Shown here: positions 1-9,823 of the stretch, one piece after another
Position numbering within the stretch: the first letter of the stretch is position 1
Layout: each line of letters starts with the position of its first letter
Source of the DNA: Anaerocaecibacter muris
GTDB lineage: Bacteria; Bacillota; Clostridia; Christensenellales; Pumilibacteraceae
NCBI RefSeq assembly: GCF_943192945.1
Contig: NZ_CALPCE010000001.1
Span: 62,001-126,000, forward strand
Reading direction: 5' to 3'
DNA length: 64,000 bases
Notes under the pieces: generated by a model
Told to the model about the DNA's origin: nothing
What the model saw: the letters and a program-made list of their open reading frames with translations, nothing else
Databases searched by the model: none
Program-made: the position numbers and the translations under genes

Positions 1-3000
1 GACGGTGATTATTACGTGTTTAACGGCATAAAAATCACGCTCAAATCGGCGACCATGAACAGATATTTTTACGCCAATGTTTTGATTGCGGACAGTTCGG
101 GCAAGTCAGTGTCGGGCGGCGTAAATATTGCAATACGCGTTACAAACTCCGCGCCGACCGTAATAACCGACGCCGATAAGGTTGCGACGTACCAAAGCGC
201 GGACAATGCGTCTGCGGGCAGTTCTTACGAATACGATCCCGATAACGGAGTTACCACTCCCACATTTACGTATAAAATTCCGCTCGGATCGCGGTTTATC
301 GTAACGCCTTACGACTTTGTTTACGATCCCGACATGGTGACCGTTCACGGCGAGCAAGCTATGCTTTTGGCAAACGGTTTTACGCTCAACGGACTTTCGG
401 GCAGATATAACGCGAGCACGGGCACGCTTTCCACAAGTGCCGCCGCGTCGTCCGACAACACCGCGTTCGACGGTTTGTTCGACAAATCGGTGTATTCGGC
501 GGAGTACTTGACAAGATTTGCCGAGCGGCTCGCGGTCGAAAACAATACGGTAGGCAAGGTGAGCAGAACGGCGAGCGGCACTGCGTCGAGCTCGGCTATC
601 GACGCAAATCAAACCGTTCGGTTCGACAAGCTATACTTTACGCGCACGAGCGACACGTCCGACCCGTACACCTACAATCCTACGGGTACCGACTTTATTG
701 TCAATAAATCCAACACCGACAGCTATATTTCGTGCGAATACGGCAAGTCGGTGCAGATAGGCTCCGTCACGTTCGGCATGGACTTTTTAATCTTTACCGC
801 CGACACGCGCACGACGCGTCCCGCAATTATCGAGCTTGCGGTGCGCGACAGATACGGCGACGCTTCGACCGATAGCGGCACGGTTATTCCCGTGAGAATA
901 ATGATAGAGGTTGTCAACACCTCGCCGCGCGTTAAGGACGTCAATCGTTACGCGGAACTTGCCGTTTCGCCTATAAACTCCGACGGACAAATTCAGATAA
1001 GCGAGGCGTTGTTCTCCGCAAACGGCAACAAGGGCGCGGACGGTCTTATGATAGATCCCGACGACGATTCGCCCGAATTTATCACTTCGCGCGGAACGTT
1101 CCTTGCAAACACACCCGACCTTGCCAAGGCTTACTCGCATATCACTTCGTTTACCGAAATTCCCGCGCAGTTCTCGACTGACAACGGCGTCGCAAGCGGC
1201 AGACCGCTGTCCGATTACGTGTCGGCTTCGCTTATTTCGCGTTTCGAGCTGTCCGCAAAGGCAGTAAGCTCGACAAAGGCTATCGAGAGCGGCGTATACG
1301 TTTATTTCTTCGTAAGCGACGGCAACGGCGGCTCGGCGCTCGGCTTTGTGCGTATCGAGGTGGTCAACTCCGAACCCGTGCGCAACGCTTCGCCCGAAAA
1401 CGGGTTTGACGGCAAAGACCCGCTGTGGGCTATCGAAACGACCAGCCTTGCCGATATTGCGCGCAACAGATATATAGTCGGCTCGACTGCGGCGGCGGAA
1501 AAACTCAAAGCCCAACGCGGCGCGACCGACGGCGATATTAAACTTATTTCCAACGATTACGACGGATTGCACAACGCAACCGTGCTTTCGCCCGTGACGG
1601 TAGTTAAGAACGCCGTTGACGGCAAGGACGTTACGAGTTATGTAAATCTCGACGTGCCCGAGGACAAAACGCAAGCTATTTCGCGCGCGACGTTTGAAAA
1701 CGCCGTGCCGTCCGTTGCCGTGGCGCTCAATTTTTCGTCCTCAACCGCGCCCGCCGCGGTCACGGTGTTTACCGCGCAAAAGACGGAAACGGGATATAAT
1801 CACATTGCGGCATTGCCCGAAAGTCAGTTCTATGTCGGGTTCCTGTTCATGCTGAACGGTAAATGGGTCGATCGCGACACGCTTTTGAACGAGCTTAACG
1901 GCAAGAGGATTGATCAAGTTTCGGACTGGTTCGACGAAAACGGTCGGTGGATTGCTACCGATTGGGCGTTGCATTTGCAGGCGGCGCGCGGCTTTAACGA
2001 CCGCTTGGGCATTACTTTGTCGGTGCGCGATCAAGCCTCGGTCGGCGGCGACACCGCGGGCAAGGATACCGCGTTCGCGTCGGACAGAAACGGTAACGCG
2101 ACTGTTGTCGGCAGACTGGAAACGACCGTGTATCACACCGTAATGAGCACCGGTATCCGTACAAAAGACGAATATTCGGCGTACAACGGATATTACGTTG
2201 TCGAGCACGCGTTGAATAACGTTAATACCGCTTACGTTCCCACGTATGACGGCGACAAAACCTCTGTTTACGGTTCGGGCGATGACGTTACGAATATCAC
2301 ATACAACACCGTCAGCGGCAAGAACGTTCTTGTTACCGACGGTAGCGGTACGGAAACGATAAAAACTCGCGCGACGGGCAGCGCCGATAACACGCTTGCG
2401 GGCACAAACTCGGGTGCGGTATATTCCGCTACCGCGGATTACGAAAACAGCGGCGCGTATCGATACCCGTCGGTTATCGAAATTCCGAGCGACACGACTA
2501 AAAACGTGTACGTGCCTATGAGCTACTTCGGACTTATTGAAGACCTTATCGGTATTAAACCGAACACTGTCGGAAGTGTTTTGTACCTCGAAGACTATGT
2601 CGGTTACGACATGCGCAAGTGTGCGGTTAAAACGTACTCGCGCAATAATATCGACGCGTACAAAAATTTGGTGTTCAATATTTCGGACGGCACGACGAGC
2701 TGGGGCTTTGACGGCGAATCGATTGATAAAAACCCGTATATCGATATTTCCGCGTTCGACGATTATTCGGCGGACGGCTCGACGAGCAGTGCGAGTAAGT
2801 TTACAGATAAATACAGCGCGCCGTACTACAATAACCGTCTTTCCGTTCCCACGGTAAACGGCAATAACGAGCTTATAGGATACGAGCAGGATTCCGCCAA
2901 TGTCGATAACTTCGTCGGCAACGGAACGCTTATGTATCTTGAAAATCAAGCGACGCAGTTGCAAGAACACAACTTCGGGCTTGTGTTTAAAAAGAAAGAC

Positions 3001-6000
3001 GTTCGCACGGGCGTGCGCGATTTGACGCTTACAATCAAGCTCGCGCGTTCCAAAGGCAATAAGAATGCCGAGGACAACGACGATGACGATTACCGTACCG
3101 TTTCGGTCAATATTCACATCGAAAACGCAAAGTTGGATTTATATGCGGACGACGGCACGGGCACCGAAACGGGCTTGAAGTACGACGGCACGACCTACTA
3201 TTACGACGTGGAAATGCCGTCCGCGACGTCGCGTTCGTTCGCGCTGTTGCGCAGGAACGCCAACGGCAATATCGAAGCCGCGTCCGACGAGTTTAAAAAC
3301 GCCGACAAGATAGCGTACACCGACGCAGACTATCACGACGGAGATTATCGCGACCGCGCGTACTTCCTTACCGATTCGTTTGCTCGGTTGTCGCAGTGGA
3401 CGTCGGGCGAGGCGGGATATACCCGCGCTATGGCGCTTAACGACGATCAAACGAAGTTCGTCAACACCGCCGCGAGCAAGTCCGCGCAAAGCTCGCTTGC
3501 CAATTATTTCGGCGTGGACGTAAGCAATTTGGCGGACGTTGAAAACATTACTTCCGCGTTCTGTCCGAACGACGGTATTTACGGATCCAACTCTTATCCC
3601 AACGGTTCCGACGGTTATAGCAGTTATTTCAACGTGTCGCTGTCCGACGAGGGCAGGGTGCTTAACATCATGTCCGGTCGGCAGACGTTTATAAACGCCG
3701 TGGCTCTGCCCGCTATCGTGGGCGGCGCGCTGACGCAAGAGAACGTCGCGGAAGCATACGCCAAGCGCGGGCTTGTTGCTGTTTACGACAACGCGTCCGT
3801 CGATCCCGCGGAGCCGTCGCGCATTTACTATCCGTTCCGCGCGCTTATTTACGATAACTGCGGCGCGGGCTGGATGGACAGCGCGTGCGTCGCGGTGGAA
3901 CTGCGCATTACGGTTACCAACGCCGATCCATCGCTCAAAACCGTGGGCGATGAGGTTATAGAAAACGGCAAGGTTGTCGGGCGCGAATATTCCATGAACC
4001 TCGCGGTTGGCAACAGCGTTACCATCAACCTTTACGATCTTGTTACCGACCCCAACATGTACGTCGAGGGCGAGAACGGATATTATATGCTCGCCACAGA
4101 AAAGACGTTTAAAGAGAACGCGAAGGGCATAGACCTCGAAACGGGCGACTACCTCGATTCGCCGTTCAAGTATGACGAATATCTTAACGGCAAATCGTAC
4201 ATTGCGGATAACTACGCAATGGATAAGGACGGTAAGTATTTCCGCGACGGCGGCGGCTTGTCGCTGATGTCCGACAAAACCAAAGACGTCACTATGTGGA
4301 TGGAAACGCCGCGCGGCACGGTTTTGGGCAACGACGTTAAGCCGAGCACCAACAATATATCGTTTACCGTGCATAGACGTTCAACGCAAACGGTTGAGGA
4401 AAACGGCGTGGAAAAGAGCGTCGCCGTCAACCGTTACAAATTCACGCTCAAATTTTACGACAGTTTCGAGCGCAGCACGCTCAAATTCACGTTTATAATC
4501 AATGTCACCAATCAAGCCCCCGTCATTACCGCGACCAAGCGCAACTTTACAATGCGCGCGGGCGACGATCTGACCGTGCTTACTTCTTATTACGACGCGT
4601 TTATCGGCGGCGTTGCAGGCGGCTCTGCGGCTTACAACAATTCCGCGACAAAGGCGTATCTCGACGAACGCACCAATCCAAGCTCGGGCGTATACCTCGG
4701 CGACGGTCAGAATAACGCGACGGGCGACGAATACTGGAAGTTTAAGGATATTAACAGCAGCCTTAAAGACGAAATCGTGTACGACAGCACGAGCGAGGTA
4801 AAGCCGAATATTCATCTCGGTTATCTTGCGCTTGCAAGCGACGACACGCCGTGGAGTTTGCGTATTACCGACATCAAGTACGACAATAACCCCGCAACGT
4901 CCAAAATTTGGGTTGACGCGCGTGATTTCCAACTCAAACACGAGAGCGGCGACGACTTATCGACTCATCCGATTTCGTTTGTTATACGCGCGCAGTCCGC
5001 TTGCGTAAACGAGCCCGTCACCATAACCTTGACGGACGGCGAAAACGGCGTTGTAAGTTGCACGCTGTACATTACGATAGTCAGTTCTCCGCCCGTCGCG
5101 CTCGATTATTCCGACGCGACCGATCGCGAACAGATTAAAAAAGCGGGACTCGAACCCGAATCGGGCGCAAACGGTTATTTGGACGGCGTTTATCGCATAT
5201 TCACCGTGCCGAGCGGCGCGGGCACGTTTGCGGTAGAGGGCTTTACAGACCTTAAAACCGCAAAACGCGAATTTACGATCAACATGCAAAACGTCGCAAA
5301 AGACCCCGACGGCACGTCCGAAACAGCCAATATGAAGCTGTACCGCGACGGTAGCTTTACGGTCAACGGCGTTGCGCTTGTACGCGACGACAGCAGGGTA
5401 TATCACGCCGACTATTTCGATATAAGCGTTGCTTCCGACGAGCGGTCGTTCACTTTGACGGCGACGGGCTTTAACCCCGATTCCGATCGCGGTTACGAGG
5501 AGCTTACGTTCCGCATAGCGGACTACGGCAACGGCGATTATGCCAATACGTTGCTTATAACTTTGCGCGTGTACACGCTGTATTCCGATATGACAAACCC
5601 GACCGTTTCGGCTATGTCGGAGGGCGCATATACGAGCTATCTTAAAGGATCGCAGGTCGTCAATGTCAAGTCTTACGACGGTTATTACAGCACTGCCAAT
5701 GCCGAACGTTCCAAGTACGCGTATTTGAAACTCGACGGCAATACGGGCAACGACGGCAACACGTCGTCGCCGATTGTCGATCCCGACGTTTCAAAAACCG
5801 ATAAACAGACGTATACCGCGCGGCTTTACGCGTTTATCGATCGCAACGAGTCGGGCGAGTGGAAAAAACTTTCCGACACGTCGTTAAGATCCATGTTCAA
5901 ACTGGACGCGGCGACAAAAACGTTTAGGCTGAACACCGATAACAACCGCGATTACAGCGACTATTTTATCGGTGGAATATCGTATAACGGCAACGACTTG

Positions 6001-8793
6001 CTTACGTCGAGCGGCGCGGCGACGCGCATTGCCGAAATAGGCAAGTATGTCGATTTCGAGTTTACTGCCGACGGGTCCGCGGTTATGTTTACGCCCAAAG
6101 CCTCCACGCTCGATAACGAGAATATCTTGTTGTACGTCGAGGTCGAGAAGTATTTGGGTTCGCGGTCGTATACGCGCAAAGACGCAGTGCTGTCCGCCGG
6201 GTCGCTGTTCAAGTTGAAAGTAGAGGATTCCGCGCCCAACGCCGTTACCGACCCCGATCTTGCGGAATCGGAAATCAAAGACGTAAACTGGCTTGCTTCG
6301 GGCGCGAAAGGCGACAGCATAACGTTTAAAATTCACGACCCCGAAAATCCGTTCGGCGCGTTGTTTACCGATTCGGACGCGGGCGATATAGTCACAGTCA
6401 AACCTATTACGGACGACGGATATAAAACCGTGCTTGCCGAGGCAATTAAGGACGACCCTTCGCTCGATTGGGCGGCGTCCGAGGGCAAGCCGCGCGCGTT
6501 TACGATTGACGTAAATCAAGAACAAGGAACGCTCACGATTACCGTCAATCGCAGAATTGATAAACTTGTCAACGGCAGATATGCTTCGTCGGTCAGCTTC
6601 CCCATAGTTTTGGAGGGCGTTGACAGAATGAATAAGAAGGCGCGCACCGTTATTCGCTTGACGGTGCAAAACCGCGAGGCGAGCGCGCGCCCCGAAGTTT
6701 CCAAGTTCGACGAGGACACGGGCGTAGGCTATACCTTCCTGCGCGATACCGAGGGCAATTATTCCATTGACGCGCGCGTCAGATTCAGCCAGCCGCTCGA
6801 TATCGATATTTACGACTTTATGATCGACGAGGATATTACGTCCATGACCGCGGACACCGATTCTTATGTGTTTGCGGGCGTGTCCGAATCGACCGCCATA
6901 CAGATTTATCCTTACAAGTATCTTACTAACGAGCTGCAACAGGTTTATTGGTACGACACTTCTTCCGGTCAGCCCAGCGACGATCCCGATAAAAAACGCG
7001 AAATCGCCACGGTCGAGCCGCTCGGCAAAGATAATTGGCACAGAACGGGGCTGCGTATTGTCGCAACGGATACCACGCGCACGCTTTCGGCGCGGACGTT
7101 CTTGCGCATAGCCGACAGATCGACGGACACAGTTACGAGCGACGAGGTAGGCGGCGTGTTTATCACGCTTAATATAACCGTCATGAACGATGCGCCTACC
7201 GTCAAGAAGGATATGGAAACTACGTCCGTCGTTATGATGGGTTCGGACAAAGCTACTCCGTCGGGCATACTTTGCTATATCGGCGACTATGTCGAGGATA
7301 AGAACGAATCGGACGTTGTGGGCGATATTCCCAGCGCGTCGTCGGACACATATCTGCGCGTATTCTCGCAACAGCCGCTCAAACTCGGCAGTCTGTATTC
7401 CAAAATGTACGACGCCGTAGCCGATCAGGGCGTCGATGCTGTTGCGACCGTAGATTCGTCGGCGTTGTTTACGGTCACTATACCGCAACAGTTGCCTGCG
7501 GATTTATTGCGCGCGCGCAAGGATGCGGGGCTTACTCCCGAGGATAAGGACGATAAAAACGACTTTAACCAGTGGTTTGTTATCACGCCTATCATGGGTT
7601 ATTACGGAAGCGGATCGGTCGAAATTACGGTCGCCGACGGCGATATTAACGCTCACCCCGACACGCTCACCACCACGTTCCGTATCAACGTTCAGGTCGT
7701 GTACAGCCCCGACGAAATGGAAGACACGCTCAATCCCGTAACCGTCGCATGCTGTAAGACCGTCACGCTCGATACCGATTCGCTCATGCCCGAGCTTGAA
7801 AACAAGCTGGATATAGACTTGGGCGGCGCGCGTGCGGGCGAGAACGATACGTTCAGTCAAGCCGAATATTACGCGTTGACTTATGTCGATTTCCAGAACG
7901 GCGCGGATGGCGATTATGCCGAAATCAAGCGCGTCGGGTCTACTTCGACTTGGACGGTCACTGCGGGGCGGCAGGTCACTTTCGACCCGATTAGAGTAAA
8001 TGTAAGATACTCGCTTATCTCCGACCCGACAAAGGTTTACAGCAAGCATTTCTTCCTTAACATAATAGCGAACAAAGCGCCCAAACTTATATACGGCGAG
8101 ATAACGTTCGTGCGCTATAACAGAACGGACGATATTCTGCGCGACCTTAACGACGCCAACTCGATTAAGTTGCAGGCGTATCAACTGTTCTCCGACGAGG
8201 ACGACCCGCAGGGCACGGCGTTGCGCTTTATCAGCGTCAAGTCCAAGGTTCCGTCGCTTGTCAAAGTGTCGCTGTCCGAGGATAAACGGTACCTCAATAT
8301 CACGTTTGCGGCGCGCGGCGAGTCCGAAATTACGGTGGAAGTCACCGACGAAACGGGCACGCCGGTAAGTTTGACCTTTGTCGCCAAAAATACGGATCTA
8401 CCCGAAGGCAGTCTGTGGTTGCGCATGCGCGTGAGCTTTGAATCCAACAAACTTGTTTGGGTAATCGTTATTTGCGCGGTAGCATTGCTGTTGATAATCC
8501 TTATAATTATAATAGCGGTGTTAAGCAAGCGCAAGCGCGAAAGAGAGGAGCTCGAAGCGTTGCTCGTATCCGAAATGGAAATAGAGGAGCAAATGTTGAA
8601 GCTCGCGGGCGGACCGTCGCCCACCGACTATCAGAGCTTCGGCTACCTGCAAAGCGCGCCCATGGAGCAAACGCCCGACCTCATGCTCGGCGCGGGCATG
8701 AACGACCCGTCGCAGGCTGTGGGCGAGCTTGCGCCACCGCCGCAGGACATAAACGACGGTATGCCGCCCGTTGACGGCGACAATAATATGTAA
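1..8793 (+). CDS. giant tandem-repeat surface protein, 5' end outside window
   Basis: The frame is open from base 1, so the gene is cut by the window edge; 2930 residues are visible. The protein is a chain of beta-rich modules. About thirteen module borders show a strand ending in a motif like VTNxAP (for example VTNSAP, VVNTSP, VVNSEP, VTNADP, VTNQAP, VMNDAP, NIIANKAP), the boundary style of cadherin-like and Ig-like tandem domains. Acidic turns such as DPDDD and DSDAGD look like calcium sites. A single membrane helix lies at about residues 2818-2841, followed by a basic stop-transfer stretch (SKRKRER) and an acidic/proline-rich tail of roughly 85 residues in the cytoplasm. There is no LPxTG sortase motif. 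I infer a cell-surface adhesin or cell-cell contact protein held by its C-terminal helix. The exact fold family cannot be fixed by eye. Strong Asp/Asn/Ser/Thr bias fits a secreted protein. It is the last gene before a terminator. Confidence 0.85.
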   Translation, partial: DGDYYVFNGIKITLKSATMNRYFYANVLIADSSGKSVSGGVNIAIRVTNSAPTVITDADKVATYQSADNASAGSSYEYDPDNGVTTPTFTYKIPLGSRFIVTPYDFVYDPDMVTVHGEQAMLLANGFTLNGLSGRYNASTGTLSTSAAASSDNTAFDGLFDKSVYSAEYLTRFAERLAVENNTVGKVSRTASGTASSSAIDANQTVRFDKLYFTRTSDTSDPYTYNPTGTDFIVNKSNTDSYISCEYGKSVQIGSVTFGMDFLIFTADTRTTRPAIIELAVRDRYGDASTDSGTVIPVRIMIEVVNTSPRVKDVNRYAELAVSPINSDGQIQISEALFSANGNKGADGLMIDPDDDSPEFITSRGTFLANTPDLAKAYSHITSFTEIPAQFSTDNGVASGRPLSDYVSASLISRFELSAKAVSSTKAIESGVYVYFFVSDGNGGSALGFVRIEVVNSEPVRNASPENGFDGKDPLWAIETTSLADIARNRYIVGSTAAAEKLKAQRGATDGDIKLISNDYDGLHNATVLSPVTVVKNAVDGKDVTSYVNLDVPEDKTQAISRATFENAVPSVAVALNFSSSTAPAAVTVFTAQKTETGYNHIAALPESQFYVGFLFMLNGKWVDRDTLLNELNGKRIDQVSDWFDENGRWIATDWALHLQAARGFNDRLGITLSVRDQASVGGDTAGKDTAFASDRNGNATVVGRLETTVYHTVMSTGIRTKDEYSAYNGYYVVEHALNNVNTAYVPTYDGDKTSVYGSGDDVTNITYNTVSGKNVLVTDGSGTETIKTRATGSADNTLAGTNSGAVYSATADYENSGAYRYPSVIEIPSDTTKNVYVPMSYFGLIEDLIGIKPNTVGSVLYLEDYVGYDMRKCAVKTYSRNNIDAYKNLVFNISDGTTSWGFDGESIDKNPYIDISAFDDYSADGSTSSASKFTDKYSAPYYNNRLSVPTVNGNNELIGYEQDSANVDNFVGNGTLMYLENQATQLQEHNFGLVFKKKDVRTGVRDLTLTIKLARSKGNKNAEDNDDDDYRTVSVNIHIENAKLDLYADDGTGTETGLKYDGTTYYYDVEMPSATSRSFALLRRNANGNIEAASDEFKNADKIAYTDADYHDGDYRDRAYFLTDSFARLSQWTSGEAGYTRAMALNDDQTKFVNTAASKSAQSSLANYFGVDVSNLADVENITSAFCPNDGIYGSNSYPNGSDGYSSYFNVSLSDEGRVLNIMSGRQTFINAVALPAIVGGALTQENVAEAYAKRGLVAVYDNASVDPAEPSRIYYPFRALIYDNCGAGWMDSACVAVELRITVTNADPSLKTVGDEVIENGKVVGREYSMNLAVGNSVTINLYDLVTDPNMYVEGENGYYMLATEKTFKENAKGIDLETGDYLDSPFKYDEYLNGKSYIADNYAMDKDGKYFRDGGGLSLMSDKTKDVTMWMETPRGTVLGNDVKPSTNNISFTVHRRSTQTVEENGVEKSVAVNRYKFTLKFYDSFERSTLKFTFIINVTNQAPVITATKRNFTMRAGDDLTVLTSYYDAFIGGVAGGSAAYNNSATKAYLDERTNPSSGVYLGDGQNNATGDEYWKFKDINSSLKDEIVYDSTSEVKPNIHLGYLALASDDTPWSLRITDIKYDNNPATSKIWVDARDFQLKHESGDDLSTHPISFVIRAQSACVNEPVTITLTDGENGVVSCTLYITIVSSPPVALDYSDATDREQIKKAGLEPESGANGYLDGVYRIFTVPSGAGTFAVEGFTDLKTAKREFTINMQNVAKDPDGTSETANMKLYRDGSFTVNGVALVRDDSRVYHADYFDISVASDERSFTLTATGFNPDSDRGYEELTFRIADYGNGDYANTLLITLRVYTLYSDMTNPTVSAMSEGAYTSYLKGSQVVNVKSYDGYYSTANAERSKYAYLKLDGNTGNDGNTSSPIVDPDVSKTDKQTYTARLYAFIDRNESGEWKKLSDTSLRSMFKLDAATKTFRLNTDNNRDYSDYFIGGISYNGNDLLTSSGAATRIAEIGKYVDFEFTADGSAVMFTPKASTLDNENILLYVEVEKYLGSRSYTRKDAVLSAGSLFKLKVEDSAPNAVTDPDLAESEIKDVNWLASGAKGDSITFKIHDPENPFGALFTDSDAGDIVTVKPITDDGYKTVLAEAIKDDPSLDWAASEGKPRAFTIDVNQEQGTLTITVNRRIDKLVNGRYASSVSFPIVLEGVDRMNKKARTVIRLTVQNREASARPEVSKFDEDTGVGYTFLRDTEGNYSIDARVRFSQPLDIDIYDFMIDEDITSMTADTDSYVFAGVSESTAIQIYPYKYLTNELQQVYWYDTSSGQPSDDPDKKREIATVEPLGKDNWHRTGLRIVATDTTRTLSARTFLRIADRSTDTVTSDEVGGVFITLNITVMNDAPTVKKDMETTSVVMMGSDKATPSGILCYIGDYVEDKNESDVVGDIPSASSDTYLRVFSQQPLKLGSLYSKMYDAVADQGVDAVATVDSSALFTVTIPQQLPADLLRARKDAGLTPEDKDDKNDFNQWFVITPIMGYYGSGSVEITVADGDINAHPDTLTTTFRINVQVVYSPDEMEDTLNPVTVACCKTVTLDTDSLMPELENKLDIDLGGARAGENDTFSQAEYYALTYVDFQNGADGDYAEIKRVGSTSTWTVTAGRQVTFDPIRVNVRYSLISDPTKVYSKHFFLNIIANKAPKLIYGEITFVRYNRTDDILRDLNDANSIKLQAYQLFSDEDDPQGTALRFISVKSKVPSLVKVSLSEDKRYLNITFAARGESEITVEVTDETGTPVSLTFVAKNTDLPEGSLWLRMRVSFESNKLVWVIVICAVALLLIILIIIIAVLSKRKREREELEALLVSEMEIEEQMLKLAGGPSPTDYQSFGYLQSAPMEQTPDLMLGAGMNDPSQAVGELAPPPQDINDGMPPVDGDNNM

Positions 8794-8840
8794 GCCGCGG
8801 CAGATTGCGCCCGCGTTTGTAAAGACAACAAAGTCACGTT

Positions 8841-8881
8841 AAAACCCCTCCGAATGAGCGACGCTCTATCGGAGGGGTTTT
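8841..8881 (+). terminator. bidirectional intrinsic terminator
   Basis: Perfect 13-bp stem: AAAACCCCTCCGA at 8841-8853 pairs with TCGGAGGGGTTTT at 8869-8881. The A- and T-rich ends make it work on both strands. It ends the giant surface-protein transcript and could also end ktrA transcription from the other side. Confidence 0.9.
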
Positions 8882-9117
8882 ACAATGTATCGTATTTGCA
8901 TTTAAATGCCGTTTATAAGGCGACTGATAAATTTCGACAAGATAATCGAATATATAAACTTTGTCGCCGTAAACGCCGTTAAATCGCTGTAATGCGTTGT
9001 TTTTGCGCGGCATTATATCGTTTGTCGTTATATGTAGCGTGACGATATTCGCGTGCGCAGTGTACGCGAGGGGAGTGAATATTAAGGTCGATTTAATTCT
9101 GATTGCAGGTATTCCGA
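8882..9117. other. intergenic, no gene seen
   Basis: Convergent gap between the giant surface gene and ktrA. I see no open frame with a ribosome site, no tRNA and no clear second terminator here; the hairpin at 8841-8881 probably serves both strands. Confidence 0.5.
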
Positions 9118-9810
9118 TTACAGTATGTCTATTTTTTCCGCGACGACTTTGCCCGTAGCTTTGTTGCTCAATCGCTTTATGTCGTCGATCGCGCCGGCTA
9201 TGACGATAAGGTCGTCGGCGAGCAGTTTGCAGTCGCCCGCGGGCGAGGTAATTATTTCGTCGCCGCGTTTTATAACTACAATGTTTACATGTTCGGTGTT
9301 GCGCAAGTCCAACTCGATAAGTGTTTTATCCTGCCAACGTTTGGGCGTGCGAATTTCGACCATGCGGAAGCTGTCCGCAAGCGTCATTATTTCCACGACG
9401 TTGGGCTTGGCAAGCACGGCGGCAAGGCGTTCACCCATGGCTTCTTCGGGTATTACCACCGAGTCCACGCCTATGCGTTCGAGCACGAGTTTGTGTTTTT
9501 CGTCGCTCGCTTTGGATATAACTTTGGGTATGCCCATCTGCTTGCACAGCAGGCTGATGAATATGCTCGCTTCTATGTTGGATGCGATACATACTATTGC
9601 AACGTCCATGTTGTTTATGCCCAGACGTTCGAGGTTGCGTTCGTCGGTTGCGTCCATGCACACGGCGTGCGTGCAGTACGGCGATATTTCGTTTACCAGT
9701 TCTTCGTCCTTATCGACGACGAGAACTTCCGCGCCGTATTCGTTTAACGCTTTTGTGAGCGCGACGCCGAACCGTCCCAGTCCGAACACTACATACTGAT
9801 TTTTCTTCAT
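9118..9810 (-). CDS. ktrA: KtrA/TrkA-type potassium channel gating subunit
   Basis: 230 residues, the usual length for KtrA. It is a cytosolic regulatory ring protein that binds nucleotide and gates the membrane subunit KtrB. The N-terminal RCK_N Rossmann domain shows FGLGRFG (residues 9-15) and the acidic VDKDEE end of the second strand. The C-terminal RCK_C domain covers about 135-220. Start ATG with AAGGAG 7 nt upstream. It follows ktrB by 13 nt, so both are read from the same minus-strand transcript. Fusion and truncation are not seen. Confidence 0.93.
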   Translation of the reverse strand: MKKNQYVVFGLGRFGVALTKALNEYGAEVLVVDKDEELVNEISPYCTHAVCMDATDERNLERLGINNMDVAIVCIASNIEASIFISLLCKQMGIPKVISKASDEKHKLVLERIGVDSVVIPEEAMGERLAAVLAKPNVVEIMTLADSFRMVEIRTPKRWQDKTLIELDLRNTEHVNIVVIKRGDEIITSPAGDCKLLADDLIVIAGAIDDIKRLSNKATGKVVAEKIDIL

Positions 9811-9823
9811 ATTTGCTCCTTGT

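Noticed and set aside
1741-3117. Long open frames on the minus strand inside the giant surface gene (also 3139-4374, 5884-7488)
   Set aside because: They are shadows of a strongly biased coding sequence; products are Arg/Val-rich, lack ribosome sites and match nothing, while the plus frame reads as a coherent repeat protein.
8760-8793. Sortase anchor on the giant surface protein
   Set aside because: No LPxTG-like motif precedes the membrane helix; the protein continues about 85 residues past it.
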